Of a DNA stretch of 64,000 nt, positions 24,288-36,958 are shown one piece after another; position 1 is the stretch's first letter; the number at the start of each line of letters is the position of its first letter. Below the pieces are notes generated by a model, which saw only the letters and a list, made by a program, of their open reading frames with translations, did no database searches and was not told the DNA's origin. Source of the DNA: Syngnathus acus. Its lineage: Eukaryota > Chordata > Actinopteri > Syngnathiformes > Syngnathidae. The stretch is from NCBI RefSeq assembly GCF_901709675.1, contig NC_051087.1:7061319-7125318 (forward strand), read 5' to 3'. Both the position numbers and the translations under genes were made by a program.

Positions 24288-25205
24288 TACTTGTTGTAAA
24301 TTAGACTCTCTCTTTTATACCTCAAGCTCAGTTTGTGACACAACTGGTAAAATATTAACTCTGGATATTTTTCTCCTTCTTGATATTCTTGTTCTTATTA
24401 TTATTATGATTGTTATGTTTGTTATGATTTTTATGATTGGTGCTGATGATGATAATAAGAATTACCTAGTATTATTTTTAAAATGTGTGTTTATTCGTCT
24501 TTGTGTGTGTGTTACCTTAATAACCCACAATCAGAATGATGTCTTTCACATTGCCATTGCTGGTATGTGACAAGAAGTGGAGCAATAGTGTCATCTGCTG
24601 GAAGGTGCAAGTCATTTTGTCAATCCCCAAATGACATAAAATCAAAGCCATATACAGTAACATGACATACTGCATGGATACTACATTGAATTTGCTATCA
24701 GGGAAATGGAAAAAAAAATTTTTTTTTAAAACTTTTAATTTGCACAAAAACAAACACAGCATTAAAAAAAACTATGCATGTTCATTTCACAGTAGCACTC
24801 TGCACTTGAATATATACAATTATGATAGCCAAGTAATTGTGTCGCTTAATGCAGTGAATCCAACAGTTACAAGACACACTTTGCGGCATTTAATTCCCTG
24901 TCTTACATTACCTTGTTATATTAAACCAACGTCAAGATAATTATAAAAAATGTGATATTGGAATATTGTGAACCAAGCAAAATTGAAAAAAATGTGTTCA
25001 ATCTTTTGTGATCGTGATGGATGGAAATAATTTAACGTGCTCTCATTTTAGAACAATCAACAGTTGCACCTGTCAGTTACACTTCCCGGTCACAAGACGA
25101 CCACGTGCACAATACAAGATTTTTTTTTTTAACAAAAACATAAAGACTCAGTATTTCGTTTTGATCAAGCCAGATTTCTGATACAGTGAATCTTATTCTC
25201 TGTCC

Positions 25206-25211
25206 TTTATT
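25206..25211 (-). terminator. Candidate poly(A) signal for adra1d
   Basis: AATAAA on the minus strand, about 72 bases after the adra1d stop codon. Confidence 0.45.
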
Positions 25212-25282
25212 GTGGTGGTTCTGAATGTGAATGATCAAATGATATTTGGTCCAAAAGAGCCTTTTGAGAATAAAGCGTCCTC

Positions 25283-25809
25283 TTAAATGTCTGTCTCCTT
25301 CAGGCCGTAACACTCAGCCAAGTCATAGATGTGATAACTGCTTTGTTCACACACGTTGTAAATCCCCATTGAAACTGCATCGACCACTGCAGGTGCACTT
25401 CCTCGCCCCGTGCTTCCCTTAATTTTATTTGACAGGTTGTTCACTGTTTCTTTGAGCTGAAAGGAGGACTTCTGCAGCGGTGGGAACAGGTTCCATCTCT
25501 TTAAACTCCCCCCTGGCTTGCTTAACAAAGAGCTGCCGCAGGAGCCGTGCGTGGTGTAGCCTGACTCGTGTTCCCCTCTTTGTTCCAACGCCATTCCCCT
25601 GATGGCCGAGCGCCATTTCTGGTCATAGAAGCGACGCAGAGCCCTCCGCCTCTGGCGGCAGCGACACTTGAGTAGGCGGGTGAAAGCCCGCTGGAACTCT
25701 TTGCTGGAGCAGGGGTAGATCATGGGATTGATGCAGCTGTTGAAGTAGCCCAGCCAAAAGACCACCTTGAATACTGTCTCTGATGGCTTCATCGCTGGAA
25801 AGAAGGAGC
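25283..25809 (-). CDS. adra1d: adra1d exon 2: TM7 and C-terminal tail
   Basis: Acceptor CTGCTAG. The first codon completes the glycine begun in exon 1. Encodes [20 protein letters not shown], the NPMIY motif, a tail with [20 protein letters not shown] and the terminal LKETDI, then TAA at 25283-25285. Fully open. Confidence 0.95.
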
Positions 25810-28800
25810 CTAGCAGAAGAGAAACATGTATGAGCGTTTGTAAAAGAGTGAGCGGCATGTCGAGGTCTCTATTTTCATAAGCAGCGTATTTGTGGCATAT
25901 TTCATGTAAGCAATTTGACAAACTGGACTCTTCCAAGTTGGCTGTACGTATGTTGGGTTTTGGAGATGAGTCTGGTGGAGTGATAATTTGATGCCAGAAA
26001 GTTGGTCTTAAGGTTTGCTTAAGTGCTGGTGTGGGTAGACAACTTGTCTAATGCATTTTTAGTGAATTTGATTGAGGCACAGGCATGTCGCATGTATTTT
26101 CTTTGTAAATAGAGGGGAACAAAACCCACAGAATATAATAGAAATCTATTTGTTGAATACATTACTGTTATGATGACAATCATATTTATTATTATGAGAT
26201 TTTTAAGTCATCCTAATGCGTGGCACACAAACATGGAGGGGTGGAGGTTCTCTGAGTTCCCACTTCACAAGGCAGACTCTAGTGGGCAACTCGTCCACCG
26301 TATTTAACGCAAATGCAAAAGCATTGACCACACCCACAGCAGTGCAGACTTCCCACAAGACTCTAGTGGGCAACTGGTCACCGTATTAAAAGGGAATGCA
26401 AAAGTATTGACCCGACCACAGCAGCGCAGACTTCCCACTCTCAGAACCGCCAACTTGTGCTCGAAAGTAAATTGCCGAAATAGAGCTCTATGGCTCAAAC
26501 ACCCCTAAATTTGCACAGATTGGTAGAAACTTTAAATTGGGGTGCCAGTGTCACTAGTTTGTTATTCATTTTTAAACATGTGATTATTCCAAAAGGTTAA
26601 GTAGTTTAGTCTTGAAAATTAAACATTAAAAGTCTTCATTAAACCTATGAAGCAAACCCACACCTGCAAACGCACACACAGCAAAAGTGCTGCTACACAA
26701 AGCCTAATGGAGTCGCTTGAGTAGAAAATGCAAGAGAGGGTGGAAAATGCGATGCATGGCTCGGGAGATGAGTGCTCATTATGTAAAATAGTCTGGATGT
26801 GACTTTCATACAAATAAAATGTTAGTCTCTCATCAGTGGTCACACCAGGGACTCCCAGGCAGAAACAATTGCAATGCTTAAGGCTTCTCAAGCCAGCGAC
26901 AAAAAAAGACAACATAGCAGGGCCCTGTTTGCAATCAACAATCAATCTTATTCGTTCAAATTTAAGTACAGTCATAATTTTGTTTTGAATTTATTAGTTA
27001 ATTACTGCTCACTCAACCATACAAAGGCAACTCATGATAAATTCAAGTGTTGATTTTAATGAACATCACCATGGGTGATAATAGTGCCATGCAAAAACTG
27101 TGTTTCTTAACTTTGACCTTGATTTGTACACTGGTTATCTAAAACCTCCAAATTAAGTTAGCGTGGAACCATTTGACAAGAGGATTAGAAAGTCAGCATT
27201 ACAATGTTTATTTCAATTCTCATTTAAAAAAAAAAAAAAGTTCAGTAATTACTGTTGCTCTGAAAATATCATGTAAGTAAACAAAAACTGAAGGGCTATT
27301 TTTCCTTGTGTCCCCAACAAAGTGCTGCCTAAAAGGCAAATGGTATTGGAATTTTGGATAGGTCAAAGCACTCTGTCTGCATCATCACAAACAAAAGGCC
27401 TGATTGACATAAATACTCGTTTGAAGTGCACGTCTGTCCTCCGGGCTAAAAATAGAATTAGTACAGATGGGTAGCTTTAAGATTTAGGAGCTGTCCACAA
27501 CAGACAAGAAAGTGTGGGGTGCAAGTAAGTACTATTTAGAAATTAAGAAACAAGCCCAAAGACAATACAGCATTTAATCAAGACTACAGTAGCTGTCAAT
27601 ACTAATAATATTGATAAAAATATTGGCAAGCTCTCTTTGTGAATTAATCAACATCGACCATTTAACACTGCGGTTTACCAACATTTTATCTATCAGCAAC
27701 AAAATAATATGATGCAACACAGATTTGAAAGATTAGGGTAGCATTGTTGTTGTCATGTGAACCCTAGCTCACCTTTATTTTTTTCCTGAAATGATGAACA
27801 ATGAAAAACATTTCATTTGCATTGCCTGTATATACATTGGAGAAATCTCAAAGCACACCACCAAACTAAAATGTCGCAAGAGTGGATGGACAAGTTAATT
27901 ACTCTATGTATCGCCTGCCATCTAGTGGAGGAGCATTTATTTGTTTTGTCAGTCACGATACATTGCTTTCTGACCAATAAAGTGAGATTGGACAATTTCC
28001 TGCAGAACACTGGTTGGGAATCACTGATAGCGTAAATAATGAGTTATATTGACCAGCCAGGACTCCGCTCATGTGGTGTTCAAATGCTACTTTTAACTCT
28101 TGTTCGCATGAGTTTGCGCGGACCTTCCTAAAATAATTTGGGTTTTGTCTCCCCCCCAAATAAATGTAGACCATTCAAAAGGTCATGACCACTTCAACAA
28201 TAGAGTGATATCCAGTGCAAATAGATTTTGATTGGCACTGACAGAGAGGCATTTATCAATATTGTTGATGTTGGAGCCAATTTGGTTTCCTTAAGTTAAA
28301 CTTTAATTTTGGTAAGTATTGGCTGACCTTGGGCCATGGACCTTTATTTTGAACTTTGGTTAAATTTTGCTGGCCTTGACCCACAGACTTTTATTTTGAC
28401 ACATCCTTTGGTCACCTGTTCAGTCACCTGATCAGGCACCTGATCAGGTGAAGATGGCTTCTCCCACATGGCAGTCTGCCTCAGTCAGGCTCAGTTAGCC
28501 AAGAAGATAGTAGTGACATAGTTTTTTACTGCTTCAAGCTTACAATTTGGATTACCTGTGTGCTACCTGCTTGCCTACCTGCGACCCCCCCCACTCTCTC
28601 CTGGCCTGCTATCACTTCTCTACCTCTGCCATGCTTGCCTCCATGTTGGACATTCTTTCTCCATCTCCAACAAGGTATGAGCAACAGCTGTACACAATGT
28701 TTTAACATATGCGTGTGACAACAAACCTTATACCATCAAACCCTAAACATATTTGACACAGTTGCTGTTGTCACACTAAAATCAGTTGGGCTAAACCCCA

Positions 28801-31308
28801 ACTGACCTGTGCCCCTTAACATGGTAAGTGATATGGAAAATGAATGCATAGTTGTTGTTGCAACAGTGAATGTAATTCCTGCAAATATTACATCATCCAT
28901 AAACAAAGACAAAACATATTTGTATGAACACTGATGTGACATTTAAATATTTATTAATTGCAATAGTTCCTGTCCACTAATGAATATATTTTTTGTGGAC
29001 TAATCAACAGTAACACTCTAGATGTCACATTAATAAACAACGTGGTAACAAAACTAATTACTGACACAACTGACATGTTTCTATGATTGGTGTGCAAGAA
29101 AAAAAAGTATAGTCTTGAACTGAGCAAAAATGTGGTCTTTGTTGAAGAGTAACAAGCCCCAAGACTCCAAAAAGTGTTGATTTGTACTCTTGGCACTTAA
29201 CTTTTACAGCCTGTACATTTTGACCCTGGGAAAAAAAGGTATGAGTATTCATGCAGCCCCTTTTGATTTATTAGTGTGGATTGTGCCTTGAAGGTCAGAA
29301 AAAAAACAACCTTTCTCTAGCATTAGTCAAGATTACACCAAAAAGGGAGCAGTCTTCCATTTCTCCCATCTAAGTACAATCTATACTGTCATCCATCCTT
29401 GATACACGTAGCACTTGTGCAGGGTCACTGGAAGCTTAAGTCGATCCCATTTAGACTGATCACTAATCAATCGCGGGACTGATGTATAAAGATAGATAAA
29501 CATTCACGCCCACATTAACACCTACAGACAATTTGGAGAGAGAACCTAACAAACCTGGGTTGGAACAGTAGCAGATGCCTGAGAGAATGAATCCACATAA
29601 ACACACTTCTGTCAATGCCACACACAATTTCACACCTCAATCTGTCACTAGGTAATTTTTTTGGTACATTTCCAAGGACCAGATGTACATTGTGTTATGT
29701 AAACTACTCTTATACACGTGGAATAAAAATGTTAGTCTGAGGAGAGAAAAATGACAGCCTTGCAAAATTGAGTCCGCAATAAGTTATTTGAGTTCGGACC
29801 TCAATCATTCTTCTCCTCCTTAGATTATTTAAAAAAAAAAAAAAAAAATTGTGATGTCAAAAGCAAGTAAGGTGTGACTTATGACTCACTTCAATTTGAC
29901 CAAGACCAAGCTGAAGTATGGTGTTCCTAAAACATCAATAAGGCTGAATTGTGATTGCAGTTAGTACCCTAGACTAACATGTGCCCTAATCCGTAGTGAT
30001 GTTTCTAAGCTGAGTTATTTATTTATTTGTTGCAAGGGAAACAAAAAACAAAGAAATCAAATAGAGCTATTGAGTGATTGTGTTGCCAATGCAGGTCCAG
30101 TCTTTTTTTAATGGTACAGTCAAAAACAACACGAATCAAAAAATCAGAACACTTGCAATTAGCTGTTGTAGACCACAACTCACAACCTGATGCTCTCACA
30201 CTCACTCTGCCTATATATATATGTATATATATAATATATTAAATAAATATATATAATGTATATTAAATACATATATATAATATATATTAAATAAATAAAT
30301 GAAAGAAGCCTAAAGAACTATAAAGAAACATTATATTGTAAGTCTACTTACCAAAAGGTAAAAAGAAGAAAAAAGGCAGCCAACAGAGGATAAACATGCC
30401 TACGACGATGGCGAGGGTTTTGGCCGCCTTTTCTCCCGAGAGAACTTCATGAGGCGCACGGAGAGCGAGCTCCTGAACGGGTGCTGCTTGTTGCTTTTGG
30501 AGCTGACCGCGCGCGCATCCTCCAGCACGCTGCGGCAGTGGATCCTCAGAACCACCTCCACGGACTTGTCTCGTTCCCGCTTGACACCCGCCTCCAGGCT
30601 TCTGGTAGTCCTTCGGGCCACCACGTAGACCCGAAAGTACATAATGAGGATGACCAGGAGCGGCAGGTAGAAGGAGAAGAGAGAGGAGAAGAGCGCGTAT
30701 CCGGGCTCCTCCGTAATCCTGCAGATGCTCTCGTCCACGGGTGGCGGTTCTTTCCAACCCAGCAGCGGTCCAACCGAGATGACTGTGGACGACACCCACA
30801 CCAAAACCAGAATGACGCCCGCCCTCCTCTCGGTCATGATGCTCGGGTACTTGAGGCAGTGTTTGACGCCTATGTAGCGGTCCACGGAGATGATGCACAA
30901 GCTGAGGATGGAGGCAGTACAGCACAGCACGTCCACCGCCGCCCAGATATTGCAAAACACCCGGCCGAACACCCAGCAGCCCAGAACCTCCAGAGAAGCG
31001 GAGAAGGGCAGCACCACGATGCTCAGGAGCAGGTCCGCCATCGCCAAGTTGACTATAAAGAAGTTGGTCACCGTCTGCAAGTGACTGTTGCACAACACGG
31101 ACAAAATAACCAAAATGTTACCCACGATCGCCACCAGAATAAATAAACCGAGAAAAAGGCCGAGCCAAACGGATCGGGAGTCAAGTGTAAAGTTCGAACA
31201 CGCCGCAGTGCTGTCGTTTAGAAATATTAGCTCCATTGCAGAGCCATTGAGAGGCTCCGTGAAATAGATCCCATGGATAGTGTCGTTCCTTAAGTTTGAA
31301 TCCGCCAT
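25283..31308 (-). CDS. adra1d: Alpha-1D adrenergic receptor, two exons
   Basis: Gq-coupled receptor for noradrenaline/adrenaline at the plasma membrane. Exon 1 (30352-31308) encodes an N-glycosylatable N-terminus and TM1-TM6: [20 protein letters not shown], the amine-binding Asp in [51 protein letters not shown]. Exon 2 (25283-25809) encodes TM7 [19 protein letters not shown] and a Cys/Arg-rich tail ending GLKETDI. The [13 protein letters not shown] loop and the LxETDI C-terminus identify the D subtype over A and B. The intron is in the alpha-1 family position, between TM6 and TM7. One base is missing in exon 1 (T run 30429-30432 on plus), just before [10 protein letters not shown]. With it the protein would be 494 residues. 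Confidence 0.93.
26274..26438. repeat. Tandem duplication of an ~84-bp unit
   Basis: Units 26274-26357 and 26358-26438 both begin AGACTCTAGTGGGCAACT and end GCAGACTTCCCAC, with about 85-90 percent identity and small indels. Confidence 0.9.
29385..29575. repeat. Degenerate fish retroposon tail
   Basis: CAGGGTCACTGGAAGCTTAAGTC, CTAATCAATCGCGGG, CATTCACGCCCACATTAACACC and CAATTTGGAGAG follow the order of the common teleost tail repeat (GGTGCTGGAGCC, CAGCCAATCGCAGGG, CATTCACACTCACATTCACACC, CAATTTAGAGTC). Recognised from memory. Confidence 0.65.
30211..30300. repeat. AT-rich microsatellite
   Basis: (TA)n with repeated ATATTAAATA blocks, about 50-140 bases from the adra1d exon 1 donor. Confidence 0.85.
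30352..31308 (-). CDS. adra1d: adra1d exon 1: start codon to TM6, one base short
   Basis: I chose the ATG at 31308 ([13 protein letters not shown]) because it precedes NxS/T glycosylation sites and lies downstream of a TATA-like element. The frame stays open upstream to 31560, with further ATGs at 31560 and 31500. The frame breaks after KFSREK, where four T (plus strand 30429-30432) occur instead of five. The other frame continues [20 protein letters not shown] to the donor G|GTAAGT. Confidence 0.9.
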
Positions 31309-31469
31309 GCTGAAGAAATAGCACACGTAAAAATAACTTAAACTAAGTGCTTCATCATCTGCGCCAAACAATAGTCGTGCGTAAAACAATCCCAAAAAGA
31401 ATAAGCAACCCGCAGGGCCGCTTGGGCAACACACTCGTGGGCTCGGTAGGAGTTGATGAGGCGACAAAA

Positions 31470-31479
31470 AAATATATAA
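31470..31479 (-). promoter_or_regulatory. TATA-like element upstream of adra1d
   Basis: The minus strand reads CTTATATATT about 165 bases before the chosen ATG. If used, transcription would start near 31445, leaving the ATGs at 31500 and 31560 out of the message and supporting the start at 31308. Confidence 0.35.
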
Positions 31480-31616
31480 GAGCCTCCAACTCTTCGCCAT
31501 GGGCACGCGTATCTTCTTGGCTGTGCAGCGGCGTGCACTTGTGGCATCATTTTCGACCATCAACTGGCTCCCGGAGTCAGCCAGAGCAGGTCCGAACCTG
31601 CAGCTCCACCCACGTC

Positions 31617-31649
31617 ATACGCATGCACACGCGCGCGCGCGCACGCACA
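31617..31649. repeat. Alternating purine-pyrimidine (CA/CG) tract
   Basis: About 33 bases of ACGC/GCGC alternation with Z-DNA-forming composition, about 310 bases upstream of the adra1d ATG. Confidence 0.8.
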
Positions 31650-32334
31650 GAAATTGTTTCACTCAAAATCTCCTCACGTCAGCGCTGCCTCAATGTCTAA
31701 TTGAAAGCTTTTTGCTTTGTTGATGTGGATGATGCTCATCATATTTGTAAGAGCTGACCCTTAAATATGGCTTTTTATTCACAAGCCAAGTAGGATATTA
31801 TCAATGGGTCATTTGGCCGGTTGTAGAAGTAAATGAAAGCTGAGAACTTCATTCAAGTTGGATGTCCGCAGGAAATTTTTCCAGAACTATTCATGTTAGT
31901 CCATACGTATGTCAAGACACCACTTATATTTTGCTCAAAACTACTAGACAAGAAGATTTTTAGACAATTTGATTGTTGAAATATTTCTCTTTTATTGGCT
32001 CAGTGTTTACACAAACAGAAAAATTCAACTTTTTCACTGTTTGCTTCAGAAGCATGCCATAGCATTGAGAAGCAGATAGGTCCTATCTGATAGGGTGTCC
32101 AAAAATAAAGCTGTCATAGAAATAGTTGAGCTGGCCTTTCATTCTGACATTTGTTCCATGAAATTGTGTTATTTATTGCCCAACAATCTAATCTCTTCAT
32201 TTGGTTGTGTTTCCCCTGGCAACGCTGCTTAATATTCAAATTTGTTTTCCAATTAGATTCCCGCCTCGAGGTGCTCCCGTGTCAATCTAAACTGCACAGG
32301 GCCTTCAGATTCCGTTGTGTTGTCTAATTGTTCA

Positions 32335-33305
32335 TTGGTGTGTAGGGATGGGAATTGAGAACTGGTTCTTGTTGAGAACCAGTTCCCATGTTACCAATTC
32401 ATAGGAATCGTTTGCTATTTTGCTAACAATTCCCTTCGCGATTCCAGTCAGCACGAATTACGTCGCTACACACGTTTTGCATTTTACGCACGTTACGCAC
32501 GCTATGCAACATGCCTAGCAACGCAAGTTACTAGCCAAGCCAGATCATGATCATTCCATGTGTTATTTTCACACTAAACTGCAAGAGGGCGCTCTAGATC
32601 TGCGGAATAATTGCAACTATAGTTATCTGAGTAACTCTTAATATGTTACGTCAGGCACGTTCTCAGTTTGTAGTTTATGTGTCATGTAACGTTAGCATAT
32701 CGTCCAGTTATTCAGGCTGTTGTTGCCTCTATTCTATTTTTATTTTAAATTGCCTTTCAAGATGACATGCCTGTTCTTGGTGTTGGATTTTATCAAATAA
32801 ATTTCCCCCTAAAATGAGACTTATACTCCAGTGTGAATTATGTCTTTTTCTTCTTTATTATTCATTTTATGGCTGGTGCGACTTGTACTCCGGTGCGACT
32901 TTTAGTCCGCAAAATACGGTACCTGCAATGTTGAAATTTATACAAAGGGAGGAAATACCTTTTGTAGTTAAAGGCTTGCACCCATTTGCCAATGTAGAAG
33001 CCCTTGATTTTCGGTAGGTGATGATTTCTATTGTAGAAGAATGCTTGCATTGTTCCCTCTTAACACAATATTTTGCCCACCCCAATTCTAGAGAGATGAC
33101 AAAAACAGTTTTTCAAGACTTCAGTCTTAGGTTTGTAATGTTATAGTTACACAACGTTGCAATATATAAATCAAAATGATTAGAGTTGTTCATGCGCTTC
33201 TTTTTTTACCCATATGAGAATCGATAAAGAATGGAATCATTAAACAGAATGAAAAATGCAATCGCAATTATAAAAATCTTATCAATTCCCGTCCCTATTA
33301 GCGTG
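32335..33305. mobile_element. 955-bp nonautonomous hAT-like transposon
   Basis: The left end (from 32343) TAGGGATGGGAATTGAGAA and the reverse complement of the right end (to 33297) TAGGGACGGGAATTGATAAG form terminal inverted repeats. Flanking octamers TTGGTGTG (32335-32342) and TTAGCGTG (33298-33305) agree at 6 of 8 positions, as expected for an old hAT target duplication. Near the left end is a perfect 11-base hairpin (GAACTGGTTCT/AGAACCAGTTC). No transposase frame is present. Confidence 0.8.
32820..32921. mobile_element. One-ended fragment of a CCGTATTTT-type MITE nested in the hAT element
   Basis: GGTGCGACTTGTACTCCGGTGCGACTTTTAGTCCGCAAAATACGGTA resembles the right end of the 6336-6721 MITE family (TATAGTGCGGAAAATACGGTA) in a GTCGCAC-type subfamily. 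The other end is not visible. Listed in pieces: the terminus is GCAAAATACGGTA at 32909-32921. Confidence 0.6.
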
Positions 33306-34479
33306 AATTATTTTCCTTATGCGATTGGCTGGTGATTCGATTCAATTGGGATAGACTCCAGCCTGCCGATGACCCACATAAGGACACAAGCTATACAAAC
33401 CTCTTGCAGTCTCATTACACTGTGCTTGTTTACCTAATGTGGCTCCCTGTGACTATTTCAAAAATGAAATGCTGACCATATGTAGGTCAGAAAGCTTTGC
33501 GTGAGAGGACTGCAGCTAATAAGATACAGTTGTGTATGCATGATTAGATTTTTGTTGGTAACAGAATTGTGGTGTAATAATCAGAGAGGAATTCAGTAAC
33601 CATTATTAGAAGCAAAAGAGAGTTACCAATTCTTTAAAAACAAAAAATGTAAGAAAAGAAAAATAATTACATTTCCCAGTCCTGCTATGGGTTTTAATTA
33701 ATCATTCCAAAGATATCAGGGCCACCAAGGACTTAGCTCTCCTGGCCCCAAGACTATAAAAAAACAAAAAAAACACTGACCTACATTTAACTTTAATATT
33801 CATCCACAGAAATGTCACTGATTTATTTCCAGCAATTGTATTGATGTATGTCTTGGGTGCACTGTTTCTGTCCAATCATATTTCAGCTTCTATCCATTGC
33901 CTAGTCAATCTGATATGTCCAGGCCCTTCAGAATCGGAAATGCTGGCCGATGTATTCTAAACGATAACAGCAATAGCAGTACTGTTCAGCCAATCAGATC
34001 ATAAATTTGACCCCAAAGGCCAGCGAACAGGTTCATGATGACAACAGCATTTTCCGTCCTTTGAGCAGAACTTCTTATAGCCAACGTCCCACCAGCAAAT
34101 CACATGGCATCATGTATTTAATATACTTTTATTTTGGGGTTTGTTACATTATAAGATGCATAAATGTTGATTCTGAACTGTTCTTGCACATTCTTGTGTT
34201 GCTATCTTGTGCTCTTAATAGTTTCTATACTTGAGATAGGGGTTGCATTAAGCGGTGGATAAAGTTCTGACGGCCGAGGTATCAAATGCACTCTCACTGC
34301 TCTCCTGAATAAAAATACAACCAAAGTACTAAAGGTTGCATGATGAAAGATTTTTCTGGTGGTTGTTAATAAAGCAGATAAAACATAAAAGAGCCAGCAA
34401 AAGTTTGGATGGAACCTCACACTATTGTGATGAAAATTGAAAAACTAAAAAGGTGAACTTGCTGCAGTGCATGTGTTCC

Positions 34480-34700
34480 AGTCATCCAAAGGTGATCACA
34501 TCTGGAGTGGTTATGAATGACTCATAATCAAGTCAGTCAGCCAACTGTTGCAGAATGGTGATTACGTGGTTATCACTCCTCGCTCCTTAATGTGCCACAA
34601 TCGCTGATTGCATCACTGTCTTTATGCCCCTGCCGCATTTACTGTAATTGGTCAATGATGGCAGCTCATACGTGTGAGGCTCCATGCAAACAAAAAAGGT
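34480..34700. promoter_or_regulatory. Possible conserved noncoding block
   Basis: Non-repetitive mixed-composition stretch with ATGACTCAT (AP-1-like) and several octamer/TAAT-like words. No computed conservation; a guess from texture. Confidence 0.15.
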
Positions 34701-36860
34701 TTATCAGCAAATTGGTCATTAACACTTTCAATTCCAGCCATTTAAAAAAAAAAAAAAAATCTTGAGTGCTAGCTCATTTAGAACATTCTAACTGACAATT
34801 CAGGGCTCGCAGAATTTGGAGTTTTATGGATATGTAAACAGAGAAACAATCAAATAAAGAATTAGGCTCTCTTTCATCACACATAGTAGAATAAAAATTG
34901 TATATTCCTCTACTTTTTTTTTTTAAGGGGGTTGGGGTCAAGTAGTCAAACATGGTTTGGACTGATGATACACTATTACGCACTTTCCAACAGCCTCCAC
35001 TGTAAATCTTTAATACCAACTATGAATGATTACTAGAATAAAATGTGCATGATTCACGACCTTGACTTCCGCTGCAGTCCATTCAACCGAGAAGCTTTTG
35101 ACCTCAATCAAAAGGCCTGGAATTTCCTGTCCCATCAAACTTTATATGTGCCAAAAGATTAGCAAGTGATTGAGCACTGCACTGACACACCACAATAAGA
35201 AAAGTGTGGATCTGTTTTGGCTTTTGAGGCTTTGTATACAAAATACTACACTGTATAGTTTTTTTTATTGAACTACAAAACATTACAGGATTTTCAAGGA
35301 AAAAGCAGATTGCCACAAAGAGATGATACAATCCATAAAAAAGGAGAGTGTGGATATTTCGAAGGGCTGTTGGAGGTGATTGATTCACCGACTGCGGTCG
35401 TGTATTTTGGCGACAGGGATTTATTATATTTATTATATTGTACTGCTCTTCATTCAAAGATTAAAATTTGGAATCGCAGCAAACCCAGTGGCTGCCAATT
35501 GGCCATTTAATGACAACTAGCTGCCAAACCCAAAACACTTGGTGCCAGTTCAGTCCGTTTCAGCCACATCTCTCAATGCGCCGGCAAATAGTTCATTTGA
35601 TGTTTGAGGTCTGTTTCTTTTTATTTTTGTAGCCTGCTCTTCATTTGCATTCAATTCCGGTAGCCTTTGCCCACGTTTCGCTAAAACGCAGAAGCCCATA
35701 TTCCAATTCATATTTTCTCTGCCCTTACTCTCTCAGTATGGTAATCTCTAATGTCTACTGTGACTGTTCTTACTTATCACGCCTCGCCAGAGTGACTGGG
35801 ATTCAGTTTGCCACAGGTCATATTGTACTTTGATATTATTTCATACCTGAATCTTCAAAAGGTCAAATAATCTTACTGCTCGCTTTCTAGTGTCAAATGT
35901 TGAAAGATTTTTTATTTATTTTTATTTTTTTAAAGGAGCAATAATGTGTTAAAAGTAAAACCGGTGGTCTATACAGTTTTTGTATTCCTTTCCCTATAAG
36001 AGCCTCTTTGGTAAAATGTTACGTAATTTAAGAAACATGCTTCGGTCCTGCAACTTAATATATGAGTGTCTTGCCTTTTGTCTGAGTGATTCCCTCAACA
36101 ATGCATGGCTGAACTGAGAGAGGAATTACAATGTAAGCATTTGAAGTACACGACAGACATCTGACATTAGAAGTCACGATTAGGGTGTGGTGTCACCTTT
36201 CATCTCAGGGTAAGCGTAGGATGGACTCGTCTGCAACACTTTTATTACCAAGCCCCCCCCTTTATGTTCCCTGAGCCAGGCTGCCCACGTGTCTTGTTAG
36301 AAAGGACTGTGCTGTATTTGGCAAATGGCAACATCATTCATTAAGGGTTTTAAATGACGTAACACTTACATGTAAAGGTTTGTGTCTGAGGAAACTTGGA
36401 TATAATTTTCTCTTATTATAGGTTCTCCTTCACTGTCTTTACTGCAACAAACCGTGGCTCAATCAATGTAGCTTAGAGAAAATGCTTGAATTATTTCCTG
36501 AGGTTTTTGACTTGTCAATTTGTGTGCACCATTGCCATTTTTTGCATTGAGTGAATCATGGCATGTAATCACGATATGATTTGCTTTGCGTTTATTTCGT
36601 GCTCTGCAAAGTTAAAAATACCATATCGGAAAGACAGATAGGAATTTATTTATATTCTATTTTTCAGCTCATACACTTCTTTTTGAAATATAAAATGCAA
36701 ACTTCACCTCAAAACTTTGAAGTTAACCATGAGGTTAGATATCCTCTGACCAATGATGATGATTATTGATGCACGACGGGAGCTTTTTGAAAGACGCGAT
36801 AGAGCTTAATGATCCTGAGCCACATGGGAATCTGATCATTTTCTACTCACAGACCTGCAG

Positions 36861-36958
36861 TATAAAAATAGAACGCTCACAAAGAAGGTCCTCTGTTATC
36901 AAGGCAACGTGGGCCGAGATTTGCCTCACTGATCACAGCAGTGCCAGCAGCTTCACAG
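36861..36958 (+). promoter_or_regulatory. Possible TATA promoter and noncoding first exon, perhaps of ndst3
   Basis: TATAAAAATA at 36861-36870 is followed by about 88 bases ending in a strong donor CACAG|GTGAGA at 36959. The arrangement fits a short 5' noncoding exon on the ndst3 strand. No transcript evidence. Confidence 0.25.

Larger units (their letters stand above)
24000..25282. other. Intergenic region between convergent taar and adra1d
   Basis: 1.3 kb, AT-rich. AATAAA at 24282-24287 could end the taar transcript, and TTTATT at 25206-25211 (AATAAA on minus) could end adra1d. No coding signal. Confidence 0.6.
25810..30351. other. adra1d intron, 4.5 kb
   Basis: Single intron. Contains a tandem duplication at 26274-26438, degenerate retroposon sequence around 29385-29575, poly-A/T runs and an AT microsatellite near its 5' end (30211-30300). 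No coding signal seen on either strand. Confidence 0.75.

Noticed and set aside
28431-28456. Palindromic CACCTGATCAGG repeats, suspected hairpin RNA or operator
   Set aside because: A short local duplication of CACCTGATCAGG explains it. The arms are too short and there is no supporting context.
30481-31146. 221-codon plus-strand frame
   Set aside because: Antisense shadow of the GC-rich adra1d exon 1.
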